A stretch of DNA of 64,000 bases from an uncultured Clostridia bacterium (GCA_948560265.1 CAOXTD010000002.1:54559-118558); one strand, 5' to 3'; positions 1 to 10,137 are shown, counted from the first letter of the stretch. Notes: generated by a model not told the origin, from the sequence alone. A program made the numbers and translations.

Positions 1-33
1 GGAGGCAATTCTCTAAATTATAATAGTTATTTT

Positions 34-69
34 CTAACTATATAGGGGATTGCCCCTTTTTATAGTTAG
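34..69 (+). promoter_or_regulatory. Hairpin overlapping the first ribosome binding site
   Basis: Arms CTAACTATA (34-42) and TATAGTTAG (61-69) enclose an inner GGGG/CCCC stem (45-48, 53-56). The outer arm ends inside the AGGAGG that serves the gene at 78. It could be an intrinsic terminator for genes left of the window or a structure limiting translation of the pilin-like gene. There is a short T-run (57-61) but it lies inside the stem. Confidence 0.55.
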
Positions 70-77
70 GAGGATTT

Positions 78-407
78 ATGAAAAACTTAATAAAAAGTTT
101 TAAAGAAAATAAAAATAAATTAAAATCTAAATTAATTACAATAAGCACAAGTATAGGTGTTACTTTAATGCTTGGTACTAGCAGAGTGTGTGCTGCATCT
201 GGAACAGAATCTATTGATTCTTTCATCAATTTTGCTTGTGATTGGCTTACAAAGATTGGTGGAGTTGTAGCTTTAGTTGGTGGAGTAATGTTTGCTTTAG
301 GTTGGCAACGTGAGGATGCCGAAGGTAAAAGTCGTGGACTTATGACACTAATGGCTGGGTTTATGTTAGTTGCTATTGCTCAGTCAAAGAACTTATTTGG
401 ACTATAA
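78..407 (+). CDS. VirB2/Maff2-like small conjugation membrane protein
   Basis: 109 aa. A basic N-terminus is followed by a hydrophobic segment and a likely signal cleavage after VCAAS (about residue 41), then two short hydrophobic helices separated by a charged turn (WQREDAEGKSRG). This is the shape of the VirB2/TrbC pilin or Maff2 proteins, which in Tn1549-type ICEs sit directly before the VirB6-like gene, as here. Role inferred: structural subunit of the mating channel. Start ATG has AGGAGG 5 nt upstream. Downstream genes virB6-prgI-virB4 follow with tiny gaps, so one operon is likely. Confidence 0.7.
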   Translation: MKNLIKSFKENKNKLKSKLITISTSIGVTLMLGTSRVCAASGTESIDSFINFACDWLTKIGGVVALVGGVMFALGWQREDAEGKSRGLMTLMAGFMLVAIAQSKNLFGL

Positions 408-426
408 AAGAGGAGGAAATTTATAA

Positions 427-1257
427 TTGGATGGAATTATAAGAATTCTCTATAGTTTTAAATTTACAGTATTTCGGAGTTACCTTAGATAGTGGTAATT
501 TAATTGGTTCAGTACAACAATTAACCAATTTTTCAAGTGTTCAAAATATTAATATTTGGTCCATTGGAAAAGTAGTAAATGACTGTATTGTTCCTGTAGC
601 ACTAAGTTTGCTTATTCTTTTCTTTATGATAAATCTAATAAAAAAAGCTATGGAAGTAGATAGAATCTCTTGGGAGAGGTTGGCTATGTCTTTTATAGCT
701 TTTTTATTATTAAAATATTTCATTATGAATGGCTATAGTTTTATGTCCGCAATAATGAATATTGTAAATGACATATTTGTTAGTGTTACAAATGTATTAA
801 GTAATAATAATTCTAACATTAATATTGCAGATACTCTTATAAATGCGATTCCCGATCGGATTCGTAGATAGTATTATGACATATCGGATTATATCTAATA
901 CTATTTATTCCGTTCATGACCACAATTGTTCAGATACTGACACAAATATTTTTAAGAGTAGTAAAATTAATATTTTGCTTTGCCTTTGCCCCTATCCCTC
1001 TTGCCTTATCTGTAGATGATGAAGGTAGAGGAAAAGCAATTCAGTATTTTCTGTTTGCAGCATCTGTAGGAATAGAGGCAATTATTATTTACTTGGCTAC
1101 AAATATTTATGCGATTGGCTTATCTGGACTAAGTTCTACAGTTGGTTCAACAAATGCAATATCCACTATAGTTGCAATGTTGTTCCTAAATGGTATGTAT
1201 CTTGCAATAATACAGTATGCTAGCCAATTTGCAGAAAAACTAACAGGAGGTCATTAA
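427..1257 (+). CDS. VirB6/TrbL-like channel protein, needs three +1 shifts at CGG
   Basis: Polytopic membrane protein of the conjugative type IV secretion channel, about 275 aa. It starts at TTG 427 behind GAGGAGG. The zero frame is broken three times, each time at an in-phase CGG (475, 857, 885). Skipping the C gives TTT-GGA-GTT, GAT-GGA-TTC and TAT-GGA-TTA, and the frames join without any stop into one protein with several hydrophobic helices, for example a segment after residue 70 and FCFAFAPIPLALSVDDEGR near the middle, a stretch typical of ICE VirB6-like proteins. Position between a pilin-like gene and prgI fits. Alternative: a multiply frameshifted pseudogene, but all breaks share one codon and one phase. 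Confidence 0.75.
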
Positions 1258-1261
1258 GATT

Positions 1262-1862
1262 ATGGATAATATAGAGATAACTGTTTTTGATGAGATAAAT
1301 GATTATAAGGAAAAGATATATTTCTTTAATTTTAGACAATGGTTTTTTGCTATATTAATAGTTGCTTTAGTAGTTCCTACTTATCTTTTACTAAAAGATA
1401 AGATTGGTAGTGAAATAACAAGTTATATAGTAATTCGGAATAGCAGGAATTCTTGGATTCATAGGATTTGTTAAAATACACGAGCTACCAGCCGAAAAAA
1501 TCCTACCTTACTGGTTCAGGCATTATTTATGCTTTGCTAAACCAATTCACTATATAACTGATGAAGAATTTAAGAATCAACATCAAGAAAGTAGTAAGAA
1601 AAAGCAAATAGTTACTAAAGAAACTAATAAAAATACTGCAAAAATTAAGAAAAATGAAATTAAGGAATTAAAGAAAAAGCAAAAACAAGAAAAGCTACTA
1701 CAAAAAGCTAAAAAGAAATATGGGATTACTGATAATAAATCTCAAAATAAAATTATAGAGAAAGACAATAACTATAGTGATAAAGGAAATGAACTATCAG
1801 AGAAACTTTCTAAATTATCAAAAGAACAGCAAGATGCTCTTTTGAAACTATTAGAGAGGTAA
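1262..1862 (+). CDS. PrgI-family conjugation protein, needs one +1 shift at CGG
   Basis: About 199 aa. The N-terminal part has two transmembrane helices (WFFAILIVALVVPTYLLL, then YIVIGIAGILGFIGFV), followed by a motif around LPAEKILPYWFRHYL and a long Lys/Glu-rich coiled tail, as in PrgI-family proteins encoded before VirB4 in Gram-positive ICEs. In the zero frame translation ends inside the second membrane helix. Skipping the C of CGG 1436-1438 reads GGA and completes that helix and about 140 more residues up to TAA 1860-1862. Starts 4 nt after virB6. Confidence 0.72.
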
Positions 1863-1867
1863 TAATT

Positions 1868-2128
1868 ATGAAATTAACAAAATGGGAAATAAAATTTTTA
1901 AATTATTATTTGAATAATTTTAATGCAAAGTGGATGAGGGTTTTTAATAACAAGCATCCACTTTTAGAAACTAGAGTTGATTTGTTTAACATTTATAAAA
2001 TGAAGTTAAAAGGTCAACCAGTTGTAGGTCAAGAAACACTTACATCTATGTTTAAGCAATTAAAAGAAGGAGAAATGTATCTTATTACAGACCTTCTAAA
2101 ACAAGATAAGGAGGATAATATAGTTTGA
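1868..2128 (+). CDS. Small hypothetical conjugation-operon protein
   Basis: 86 aa, soluble, basic, with a C-terminal region QETLTSMFKQLKEGEMYLITDLL. I recognise no family. Its stop TGA (2126-2128) overlaps the TTG start of virB4 (2125), so the two are probably translationally coupled. RBS GAGAGG precedes the ATG. Confidence 0.6.
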   Translation: MKLTKWEIKFLNYYLNNFNAKWMRVFNNKHPLLETRVDLFNIYKMKLKGQPVVGQETLTSMFKQLKEGEMYLITDLLKQDKEDNIV

Positions 2129-4554
2129 CTAAAGTAAAAAAAGAGAAAGAAACAAAAAGTAAGAGAGAATCAAGATTTAGTCTTTTCTTAAAAAAACGAA
2201 AAGCAAATAAAATAGCAAAACCTCGCACTACATCTCAAATTATGAATATGTTTTTTAAATCTTATAACGAAAATACTTCTATCCTACAGTTAGATGATGA
2301 ACACTATTCTATATGCTTTGAATATCAAGATATATCCTTTTCAAAGGCTGACTATGAAACACAAGAAAGCATATTTTTAAAATGGGTATCATATTTACAT
2401 TCATTTAACTTCAATGACCATATCCAAGTCATAAAAATAGGTACACCAGTAAAAAGAGTTGATTATAAAAAGAATTATATATATGATGAAAACAAACTAC
2501 AAGGAAATGAGTTAAGGATAGGAAAAGAATTTAATACACAAATTGAAAATTGTTTAGGAAATAAAGAAAATATATCTTGTGATACTAGACTTATAACAAT
2601 AAGTACAAAAGCAGAAAGTCTAGCAGATGCACAAGATATTTTTATGCAATATCAGTTAAGAACAGAAGAAAAATTTAAGGAATTAAAATCTAAAATTAGA
2701 AGGATAAGTATTGGTGAAAGATTAGCACCTTTATATAATTTGTTCCATACTAATTTAATGGAAGATGAAGGAATTACTGATATTATTGGATATGCTAAAG
2801 ATAATAATTTAAGCATTTATGATGTTCTAGCAAGTAAAGAAGATGTTTCTTTAAGAGAGAAAAATTATATAAGCATAGGAAATAAAAAGTTTATTAGAGT
2901 AATGTATGTTAGCAGATTACCTAAATCTATAACTCCTAGATTTTATAATAGAATTTCTACACTAGAAAACTGTAATATCATAACAACACTTAATATAACT
3001 CCTACAGATCCATCAAAGACTATACAAAAGGTTAATAAAAAAATAAGTGGTATGAAAACTGAAAGACTTGAAAAGATTAAAAAAGCCAATAAGAATAACT
3101 ACAGTTATGAGGCAGTTAGAGATGAGAAATTAGAAGATGCTTTAAGAGATGCTCAATCTTTAAGAGATGCCTTACAAAAGAAAAAGCAAAAACTATTTAC
3201 TAATAATATTCTTATCTGTATTCAATCAGATAGTTTGGATGAACTAGAAAAAGAAACTAAAATGATAAAAAGTATTGCTAGTGAGCATTTAATCGCAATT
3301 TATAATTTAGACTGGCAGCAACTTGAAGGATTACAAAACTGTCTTGCCTTTGGTTATAATACTTTACAAATGCAAAGGTCTTTAACATCAGAAAGTACCG
3401 CTGCAAATGTTCCATTCAACACCAAAGATTTAATGCACGAAAATAGTATATTCTATGGAATTAACCTAGTATCAAAAAATCCAGTCTTTGCAGATAGAAA
3501 AAGATTATTAAATGGCAATGGATGTGTTTTGGCAACAAGTGGTGCTGGAAAATCATTCTCAATAAAACTAAATATAGAGCAAGTTCTATTGAGACACCCA
3601 CAAGATGAAATTGTTATTTTAGATCCGCAACGGAGAATATAAACCATTAATTGATGCCTTTGGAGGGCAAACATTAAATATTAGTACCTCTAGCAACACA
3701 TATATAAATCCTTTTGATTCTTCTTTGCAATATGAGAATGATGAAGAAACTCTAAATAATAAAATAGAATTTTCATTAGCATTTATAGAATCGCTTGTAT
3801 CAAGTGCTGGTCTTTCAGGAGAACAAAAAACACTTGTTGATAGATGTACTAAAAATATATATGAGGAATATCAGATTCATAATTTTAGTGAGCAATATGA
3901 ACCAGATTTTATAAAATTCTATGAAGAATTAATGAAACAACCAGAAAGAGAGGCTAAAAACCTTGCTTTAGTTCTCGAAAGATATGTTCTAGGTGGAATG
4001 GATATATTCTCTAAAAAAACAAACATTGAAATTAAAAACCGTTTAATTTCTTTTGATATATCAGAGTTACCTCGTTCTATTCAGACAACTGGTTATCTTG
4101 TTGTTTTAGAGCATATTATGAACAGATTAAAAAGAAACAAAAATTTAGGAAAACATACTTGGATTTTCATTGATGAGTTTCACATATTGTTAGCAAATCC
4201 CTACTCTGCTGATTACATTGCTAAAATCTATAAAACTCGGAAGAAAGGAAAATGCGATACCTACTATAATTACGCAAAACATTCGGAGATGTAATTAAAA
4301 ATGAACAGGGATGTAAAATACTGTCTAATTCAGAATTTGCAATGATTTTAAAACAAAAGGCTTTGGACCTACCTGCTATATGTAAAATATTCGATATTTC
4401 GGAGGAGGAATCAAGGTATGTGATGGATTCTCCAGCAGGTCAAGGAATATTGGTGTATGGTGAAGATAAAGTTCCTTTTAGAAATCAAATTTCAAAAGAA
4501 TCTTATATATATGAATTAAATCAAACATCAAATATGCAACTTAAAGTGGCTTAG
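2125..4554 (+). CDS. virB4: VirB4-type conjugation ATPase, needs three +1 shifts at CGG
   Basis: Cytoplasmic motor ATPase of the mating channel, about 808 aa when joined, the usual VirB4 length. Walker A is TSGAGKSFS (about residues 471-479) and Walker B is WIFIDEFHILL. The zero frame breaks at CGG 3631, 4238 and 4284. Skipping each C gives DPQGEY directly after Walker A (VirB4s have DPxGEY here), KTGRKGNAIPTIITQN and NIGDVI, the conserved TQN region. Without the shifts the protein stops just after the P-loop and cannot be active. The frames are otherwise fully open and conserved, which argues against decay. Followed 10 nt later by the wall hydrolase. Confidence 0.85.
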
Positions 4555-4564
4555 GAGTTAGTAA

Positions 4565-6421
4565 ATGGAAAATGAAAACAATAATTCTAATAAGGATATT
4601 GCAAATTCTTTAAGTAAATATTCTGATTATGCAAATAAAAGTACAAACCTTGTTTTAGATAGTGCAAATGCAATCAATAAGTGGTATTCAGAACAATTAG
4701 ATAAAATAACTGAAAGTGATATTAAATCCAATAGATTAGAAACATCTATAGATAACTCTACAGATGAAATAGAAAATACCACAATTCAACCACAAACTAA
4801 ACTTGAAACAAAAGTAGAAAGTTATGATGAGCTACAAACAAATAATAGCAATGATATACAAAAGATTGTTAATACCAATAATATTAGAATTAAAACACAA
4901 ATATTAGATAATGAAAGCATTGAAAATGCTGATAATATTGAAACTACAAATAATTTAGAAAATAATATAGACAACACTTCTAATAAACATAGTAAAATAC
5001 CTAAAAGAATTGCAACTACTATAAAAGGTGCGAAAATTATTAGCAATACTACTAATAAAGTAATTAAAACTGGTAAAAACATAAATACGGGATTAAATGA
5101 AGGTGGTTTAAAAAGTTTTGAACATACCTCTAATAGAATAATGACAAAGCCAGTAAAAAAGGTTGCAAATAAAGTTACACACAAAGCTACAAATCTTGTT
5201 GCAGAAGGTACAAAAAAAGTTGTTAAAAAAGTTGGAACAAAAGTAGTTCAGAAAACAACACATCTTATGATAAGAATAATGAAACTACTAATGAAACTAA
5301 TAGCAAGTGTAATGAAATTAATAATTTCTATGTTACCAAAGATTGCACCAGTTATTATTATACTTGTTGTAATAGTAGCATTTTGTAGTTTTTTCGGTTT
5401 AGGAATGAGTGAAGATACTAAAAAGAACTATGAACAATTTATGATTTCTATTCAAGATGAGTATGACAAACAAACTGTAGAATATTATAATCAAGGAAAA
5501 ATCGTTCAAGGTACAATAGAAGGAAAAGGATTTATAAATTGGAAAGCTCCACTTTCTATAATTCAGATGCTTAATGGAGATTTAGTATTTGATAATGCTG
5601 AGAAAGAACTTTTAAATTCTTTTAAGGATGCTGGTTTGTATGAAAAAATATCCGAAGAAACCTATACTTACGAAAAAACGATAGAAGAAACAGACAGAAA
5701 TGGTAATAAAACTACCAAAAAACAAACTGTTACAGAAACAAAGAAAATTGTTTCTAATCCTTCCCTAAATGATTATATAAACTGGTGTAATAACAATTTT
5801 AGTAAAATTAATAAATATAAAAAAGCTAAGAAATTAAAATATGATTCTAAACAAACTAAATTTACAGATAGTGAAGTTGAACAAATAAAATTATTATATA
5901 ATTCAAATACTTTCTTTGATTTATTTAGTGGAAGTTTTAAAGAAAGATATGCTTATTTAAGTGTAAGTATTGGTGATGAACAAATACAAGCAATTTACAA
6001 TGAGTTTTTAAAGAATATAGGAGTTAGATATTTAATGGATCATAGTAATTTAAAATATGATGAGTGTATGAGTTACTATGATTGTTCAAGTTGGGTTATA
6101 CATTGCCTAGCACATTGTGGAATTATAACAATCCCAAACACAGGGGCACAAGGAATTTATAATGGATATTGCTATCCTGTGTCTGTAACTGACAGAAAAG
6201 CAGGAGATTTAATTTTCTTAAAAGATACCTATGATACTGGTGAACCTGGTAGTATATCTCATATTGGTATTTATATGGGTGAACTTACTATAAATGGTGA
6301 AACTGATGAGTGGATTATTGATACAGGAGGTAATCCTTCTGGTGTAAGAATAAGAAAATATAAAAACGGATGGTGGAATGGAAGTAACTTCTATGGATTC
6401 GCTAGATTAAAAGGAAATTAA
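4565..6421 (+). CDS. Membrane-anchored NlpC/P60 peptidoglycan hydrolase of the conjugation system
   Basis: 618 aa. Residues 1-230 are a low-complexity Asn/Lys/Thr-rich cytoplasmic part. One strong membrane helix follows (about 256-282, PKIAPVIIILVVIVAFCSFF). The C-terminal third is a C40 NlpC/P60 domain with the catalytic Cys in YDCSSWVIHCL and the His in SHIGIYMG. It would open the wall for the mating channel, like the C40 proteins downstream of VirB4 in Tn916-type elements. A typical N-terminal lysozyme domain is not obvious; the region before C40 is unassigned. No in-phase CGG. Confidence 0.82.
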   Translation: MENENNNSNKDIANSLSKYSDYANKSTNLVLDSANAINKWYSEQLDKITESDIKSNRLETSIDNSTDEIENTTIQPQTKLETKVESYDELQTNNSNDIQKIVNTNNIRIKTQILDNESIENADNIETTNNLENNIDNTSNKHSKIPKRIATTIKGAKIISNTTNKVIKTGKNINTGLNEGGLKSFEHTSNRIMTKPVKKVANKVTHKATNLVAEGTKKVVKKVGTKVVQKTTHLMIRIMKLLMKLIASVMKLIISMLPKIAPVIIILVVIVAFCSFFGLGMSEDTKKNYEQFMISIQDEYDKQTVEYYNQGKIVQGTIEGKGFINWKAPLSIIQMLNGDLVFDNAEKELLNSFKDAGLYEKISEETYTYEKTIEETDRNGNKTTKKQTVTETKKIVSNPSLNDYINWCNNNFSKINKYKKAKKLKYDSKQTKFTDSEVEQIKLLYNSNTFFDLFSGSFKERYAYLSVSIGDEQIQAIYNEFLKNIGVRYLMDHSNLKYDECMSYYDCSSWVIHCLAHCGIITIPNTGAQGIYNGYCYPVSVTDRKAGDLIFLKDTYDTGEPGSISHIGIYMGELTINGETDEWIIDTGGNPSGVRIRKYKNGWWNGSNFYGFARLKGN

Positions 6422-6493
6422 GAAGATTATAAAAAAGGGCTGACAAATTCAAAAGATCACGTTATCATTTTTAGTGTAATAAAAAACTAAATT

Positions 6494-6940
6494 ATGGAGG
6501 AAAAAATGTTAAATATCACTAATTATGGATCTACTATTATTTTGATTCAAGCCTTTGTTGAAATATTATTTGATGAAAAAATATCAGATGATATAAAAAC
6601 ACTTAGAATTAACGGATTAAAAACACTTAGTAATTATTTAGAATGTTACGAAAATCATGGATATGTAGAAAAGTTGATTAATAAGATAGCAGAGAAAAAA
6701 ACAAAAATGATTATGCAAATAAAATCAAAAACTGAAATGGATAAAATGTTAAAGCCTTCCTGTCCGTATTTCAACGGAAGTAAATTTATTCCTAATGAAT
6801 ACAATGTAATTGAGGAAGAACTTATTTGTTGGAGCGAAACATCACTTCAAGGACCTTTAAATGAAATAGGCTTTAAGAGATATTCTGAATTATTTAATAT
6901 AGTGTTTCCAGAATATAAAAATACATTAAAGGACATGTAA
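6494..6940 (+). CDS. Hypothetical ICE protein
   Basis: 148 aa, soluble, no family recognised. It starts at ATG 6494 in GGAGGAAAAAATG context; the ATG at 6506, 9-10 nt after GGAGG, is an alternative start. It lies 72 nt after the wall hydrolase; the gap contains no clear terminator. Confidence 0.55.
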   Translation: MEEKMLNITNYGSTIILIQAFVEILFDEKISDDIKTLRINGLKTLSNYLECYENHGYVEKLINKIAEKKTKMIMQIKSKTEMDKMLKPSCPYFNGSKFIPNEYNVIEEELICWSETSLQGPLNEIGFKRYSELFNIVFPEYKNTLKDM

Positions 6941-7034
6941 AATAGTATGATACATTTATTTAAAATTTTATTTAAAATTATTGGTATTGCAATTTTGCTT
7001 ATGATAACAATTTGTTTTCAAAGTAAGTTAATAA

Positions 7035-7075
7035 GAATGAGTATAGTAATTTTCATATACTCATTCTCTTTTTTT
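7035..7075 (+). terminator. Intrinsic terminator inside an apparent ORF extension
   Basis: GAATGAGTATA (7035-7045) pairs perfectly with TATACTCATTC (7056-7066) and is followed by CTCTTTTTTTG. It shows that the open frame from 6947 is not the true start of the next gene, and that the conjugation operon probably ends or is attenuated here. Confidence 0.8.
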
Positions 7076-7102
7076 GTTTTGTTGAAAAAGGAGTGTGATG
7101 TT

Positions 7103-7486
7103 ATGGGATATAGAAAAGGACTAGGAGTAGAATGGTATTTACCAAATGAAAAAAGAAAATTTGCAGAAAGCACAGTAGCAACAAGCGATTTAATTACAGT
7201 TTTATCAGAAGAATATTTAACTGTTTTAGATGTATATTATGCAATTAATTATGATGATGAAGCAAAAGAAATTATAAAACATTTTATAGAAAAGGGATAT
7301 GGTAAATTCTTATTAAAAGATTTTGTGCATAGCAATTCTAGGCTTATATATAGAAAATTGGAAAATGATGAAATAATATCTGTGCCACAAAAAGAATTAA
7401 AAGAACATTTGGATTTTATAAATTTGGATGAGAGAAAAAGATCTATATTAAAGAAAATTCCAAAAAATTATGATTATGACTATTAG
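7103..7486 (+). CDS. Hypothetical protein with a YDYDY tail
   Basis: 127 aa from ATG 7103, which has AAGGAG about 10 nt upstream; the longer frame from 6947 runs through a terminator and is rejected. It begins GYRKGLGVEWYLPNEKR and ends KNYDYDY. No family recognised. The same acidic-tyrosine tail occurs on the next gene and on several others downstream. Confidence 0.6.
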   Translation: MGYRKGLGVEWYLPNEKRKFAESTVATSDLITVLSEEYLTVLDVYYAINYDDEAKEIIKHFIEKGYGKFLLKDFVHSNSRLIYRKLENDEIISVPQKELKEHLDFINLDERKRSILKKIPKNYDYDY

Positions 7487-7497
7487 AAGGTGAATGT

Positions 7498-8535
7498 ATG
7501 GATAATACAATACAAATGAATTTATTTGAATATTTTATGGATTCAGAACAGTTTTCTATACAAGAGGCAACTAACCTAGTGAAAAATGTAAAAAATATGA
7601 ATGTTAATAATGAATCTATTAGGGCTAGGATTTATGAAGGTGTTGATAGAGGTATATTTAAGAAAATTACTAGAGGTGTATATAAGGTAACTAAACAACT
7701 AGAAAATGAAGAAAGCACTTGTTTACTTATTAATGGTGATGGTAGAGATTTAAGTATGATAAAAGACCATTCTGTTGATGGAATTATAACAGACCACCCC
7801 TACGATTTACAAAAGGCTTTAAGTGGTGGAAATAGAAAATTTGCTACATTTGAACTTTTTAAATATGAAAGTAAAGACTTTAAAGAGAAACAAAGAGTTT
7901 TAAAAGAAGGTGCATTTTTAGTAGAGTTTTTGCCTGAGGAATCACAAGTAAATTATGAATATCTTTATGAAATAAAAAAGATGGCACGAGATAATGGTTT
8001 AAAGTATTTTGCAAAAGTTGCATGGGTAAAAGGAAATTTTGTTGCTAATACTGGAAGAAAAGCAAAAAATTCAGAAGATGTAATGATATTTTCTAATGGA
8101 GAACCTAGAAATTTAAAATTAGATGCAAAGAAAAATCTTGCTATTGCTAAAGAAAATAATTTAGAAGTAACAGGAAAGACCTCTTATGAAATTAGAGATA
8201 TGTTACAAGAAAATAATCTGGATGTTGCATATATGAAGGGAACCAATGGAATGCTACCTACAGTATTTAATCATCAACCTAAAAATACGAAAGATAAGAT
8301 TATGGAGGCTGAAAAGCCAATAGAATTAATAGAAGAAATTATTGAATACGTTTCTAAACCATACGAAACTCTACTCGACCAGTTTGCTGGTAGTGGAAAT
8401 TTTGTAATTGCTTGTCATAACAAAAATAGAAATAGTATTGCTATAGAAAAGGATGATACCATGTTTCAAAAAATGAAAAATAATATTGAGAAAAATTTAG
8501 ATGTTAAATTTGATGAAATGGACTATGATTATTAA
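7498..8535 (+). CDS. Site-specific DNA methyltransferase (N6-adenine/N4-cytosine type)
   Basis: 345 aa. The order of motifs is beta-like: catalytic motif IV first (ITDHPYDL, about residues 96-103), SAM motif FAGSGNF near residue 297. Motif IV is DHPY instead of the usual DPPY. Residues 1-70 look like a winged-helix part (SIRARIYEGVDRGIFKKITRGVYKV). It probably modifies the ICE against host restriction; no cognate nuclease lies next to it. It ends DEMDYDY, the tail shared with other ICE proteins. Confidence 0.8.
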   Translation: MDNTIQMNLFEYFMDSEQFSIQEATNLVKNVKNMNVNNESIRARIYEGVDRGIFKKITRGVYKVTKQLENEESTCLLINGDGRDLSMIKDHSVDGIITDHPYDLQKALSGGNRKFATFELFKYESKDFKEKQRVLKEGAFLVEFLPEESQVNYEYLYEIKKMARDNGLKYFAKVAWVKGNFVANTGRKAKNSEDVMIFSNGEPRNLKLDAKKNLAIAKENNLEVTGKTSYEIRDMLQENNLDVAYMKGTNGMLPTVFNHQPKNTKDKIMEAEKPIELIEEIIEYVSKPYETLLDQFAGSGNFVIACHNKNRNSIAIEKDDTMFQKMKNNIEKNLDVKFDEMDYDY

Positions 8536-8558
8536 TTGATAAATAAATTTTATTATGG

Positions 8559-8596
8559 TATAATCATCTCGACTAATAGTAATCGAGAGGATTATA
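8559..8596 (+). promoter_or_regulatory. Stem-loop after the methyltransferase gene
   Basis: TATAATC (8559-8565) pairs with GATTATA (8590-8596) and TCTCGA (8567-8572) with TCGAGA (8583-8588). There is no T-run, so it is not a classic terminator; it may be an mRNA processing or regulatory element. A second, terminator-like hairpin follows at 8613. Confidence 0.4.
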
Positions 8597-8612
8597 AATA
8601 AAAATAATGTTT

Positions 8613-8645
8613 AGAGGTATTAAGAAATTAATATCTCTTTTTCAT
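8613..8645 (+). terminator. Intrinsic terminator
   Basis: AGAGGTATTAA pairs with TTAATATCTCT (one G-T type mismatch) and is followed by a T-run. It separates the methyltransferase from the gene starting at 8674. Confidence 0.65.
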
Positions 8646-8673
8646 TTTAAAAAGCTAAGGAGGTGATATAAAC

Positions 8674-9231
8674 TTGGCTGAAAGTTGGATAAAAATAAAG
8701 GCATCTGTAAATGAAATACAAAAACATCTTGAACAATCTCCTTCTCAACTGTTTAATATTAAGTGTTATAAAAGTGAGTATGGAGGTGTTCAACATTATA
8801 AAGGTAATAATGATGAGATTATAACTTTTGAGGTATCAATAAGATATAATGAAATTGGTAATAGAACTATTGAGAGAAGTTCTCCATATACCCTTAATAG
8901 TCTTGAAAAAACAATATCAGAAAAAGTAAAAGAATATGAAAAAGAGAATGAAGAAAAAAATACAAATCCACAGTTTGAATCAGGAACATATAAAGGAATT
9001 TATTATTCAGTTAGCAATGATTGTGATGAAAATACTGGTGGATATTACATTGAATTTTACAAAGATTTAGAAAATGAATTTGGAGAAATAGATTTTGATA
9101 ATAGACTTGATTATATGGTAATTCATATAGATATTGAGGATGAAATGAAAAATCCAAAAAAATATGTAGAAGAACACATAGATAGTTTAATTAAAGAATT
9201 AGAAAATGATAAAGAGATAGAGATGAATTAA
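8674..9231 (+). CDS. Hypothetical ICE protein
   Basis: 185 aa from TTG with a strong AAGGAGGTGAT upstream. Soluble and acidic; a charged linker at about 90-105 separates an N-terminal part (SEYGGVQHYKGNNDEIITF) from a C-terminal part rich in beta-type residues and Asp/Glu. I recognise no family. Followed by a terminator. Confidence 0.55.
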   Translation: MAESWIKIKASVNEIQKHLEQSPSQLFNIKCYKSEYGGVQHYKGNNDEIITFEVSIRYNEIGNRTIERSSPYTLNSLEKTISEKVKEYEKENEEKNTNPQFESGTYKGIYYSVSNDCDENTGGYYIEFYKDLENEFGEIDFDNRLDYMVIHIDIEDEMKNPKKYVEEHIDSLIKELENDKEIEMN

Positions 9232-9256
9232 AAGACATCTCTATTAATTTTTTTTA
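9219..9256 (+). terminator. Intrinsic terminator
   Basis: AGAGATG (9219-9225) pairs with CATCTCT (9236-9242); a run of eight or more T follows. It overlaps the end of the preceding gene. Confidence 0.75.
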
Positions 9257-9270
9257 AAGGAGGAATTTTT

Positions 9271-10137
9271 ATAGCATTAGAATTTAAGAGTTTTTATAAA
9301 CAAGCTACAGGAAATGAATTGAGTAAATGCAAATATCCTACAAGGTTAGATACTTATGGATGTGGTTGCAGTCACAACTGTAGTTATTGTTATGCACGAT
9401 CATTGTTAGACTTTAGGAATTTATGGAATCCTCTAAATCCTAGAGTAGCAGATATAAATAAAATAAAAAAACAAATTGATAAAGTAGAACCTGGTACTGT
9501 CATAAGGTTAGGAGGAATGACTGACTGCTTCCAAGCCTTTGAAAATGCTTATAGAGTAACCTATAAAACTATACAATTATTGAATGAAAGAAGGATTCAT
9601 TATTTAATTGTAACTAAATCTGATATGGTTGCAAGTGATAAATATTTGAAAATATTAGATAAGGAGTTAGCCCATATTCAAATATCTATTACTTCTATAG
9701 ATGACAAGACTGCTTTTGAATATGAAAAAGCACCTAGTACATCTAGGAGAATAGCTGCAATCGAAAAACTATATAAATTGGGGTATGATGTATCATTACG
9801 TTTATCCCCTTTTATTTTTGAATTAATTGATTTTGATGTTCTCAATAAGATCAATTGTGATAAGGTTTTGGTTGAATTTTTAAGAGTGAATACATTTATT
9901 AAAAGATGGTTCAAAGAAATTGATTTTTCAAAATATACTTTAAAGCAAAGTAACTACTTACACTTGCCTTTAGAAACTAAAATAGAACAATTACAATCAA
10001 TAACAGGATTTAAAGAACTAACTGTCTGTGAAGATGTAACCGAGCATTATGAATATTGGAAAAATAATGTAAATCCAAATAAAGATGATTGTTGCAATTT
10101 ATACTATACAGAGCAAGAAATTAGGAAAGTAGCTTAA
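9271..10137 (+). CDS. SPL-like radical SAM protein with an apparent ATA start
   Basis: 288 aa if it starts at ATA 9271. The radical SAM cluster motif is CSHNCSYC (C-x3-C-x2-C) in YGCGCSHNCSYCYARSLL near residue 35, followed by a TIM-barrel-like sequence. Related proteins are common passengers of Bacillota ICEs, and they begin like the segment upstream of TTG 9319 (ALEFKSFYKQATGNE). AAAGGAGG lies 7 nt before ATA and nothing like it precedes the TTG. It would bind a 4Fe-4S cluster and SAM; substrate unknown. Confidence 0.75.
   Translation: MALEFKSFYKQATGNELSKCKYPTRLDTYGCGCSHNCSYCYARSLLDFRNLWNPLNPRVADINKIKKQIDKVEPGTVIRLGGMTDCFQAFENAYRVTYKTIQLLNERRIHYLIVTKSDMVASDKYLKILDKELAHIQISITSIDDKTAFEYEKAPSTSRRIAAIEKLYKLGYDVSLRLSPFIFELIDFDVLNKINCDKVLVEFLRVNTFIKRWFKEIDFSKYTLKQSNYLHLPLETKIEQLQSITGFKELTVCEDVTEHYEYWKNNVNPNKDDCCNLYYTEQEIRKVA

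Noticed and set aside
427..4554. Reading virB6, prgI and virB4 as ordinary pseudogenes
   Set aside because: All seven breaks are at in-phase CGG, all are +1, and all restore conserved sequence. Decay would give mixed indels and stops.
6947..7102. N-terminal extension of the gene at 7103 with a membrane helix
   Set aside because: It runs through a perfect terminator hairpin, and a good RBS precedes ATG 7103.
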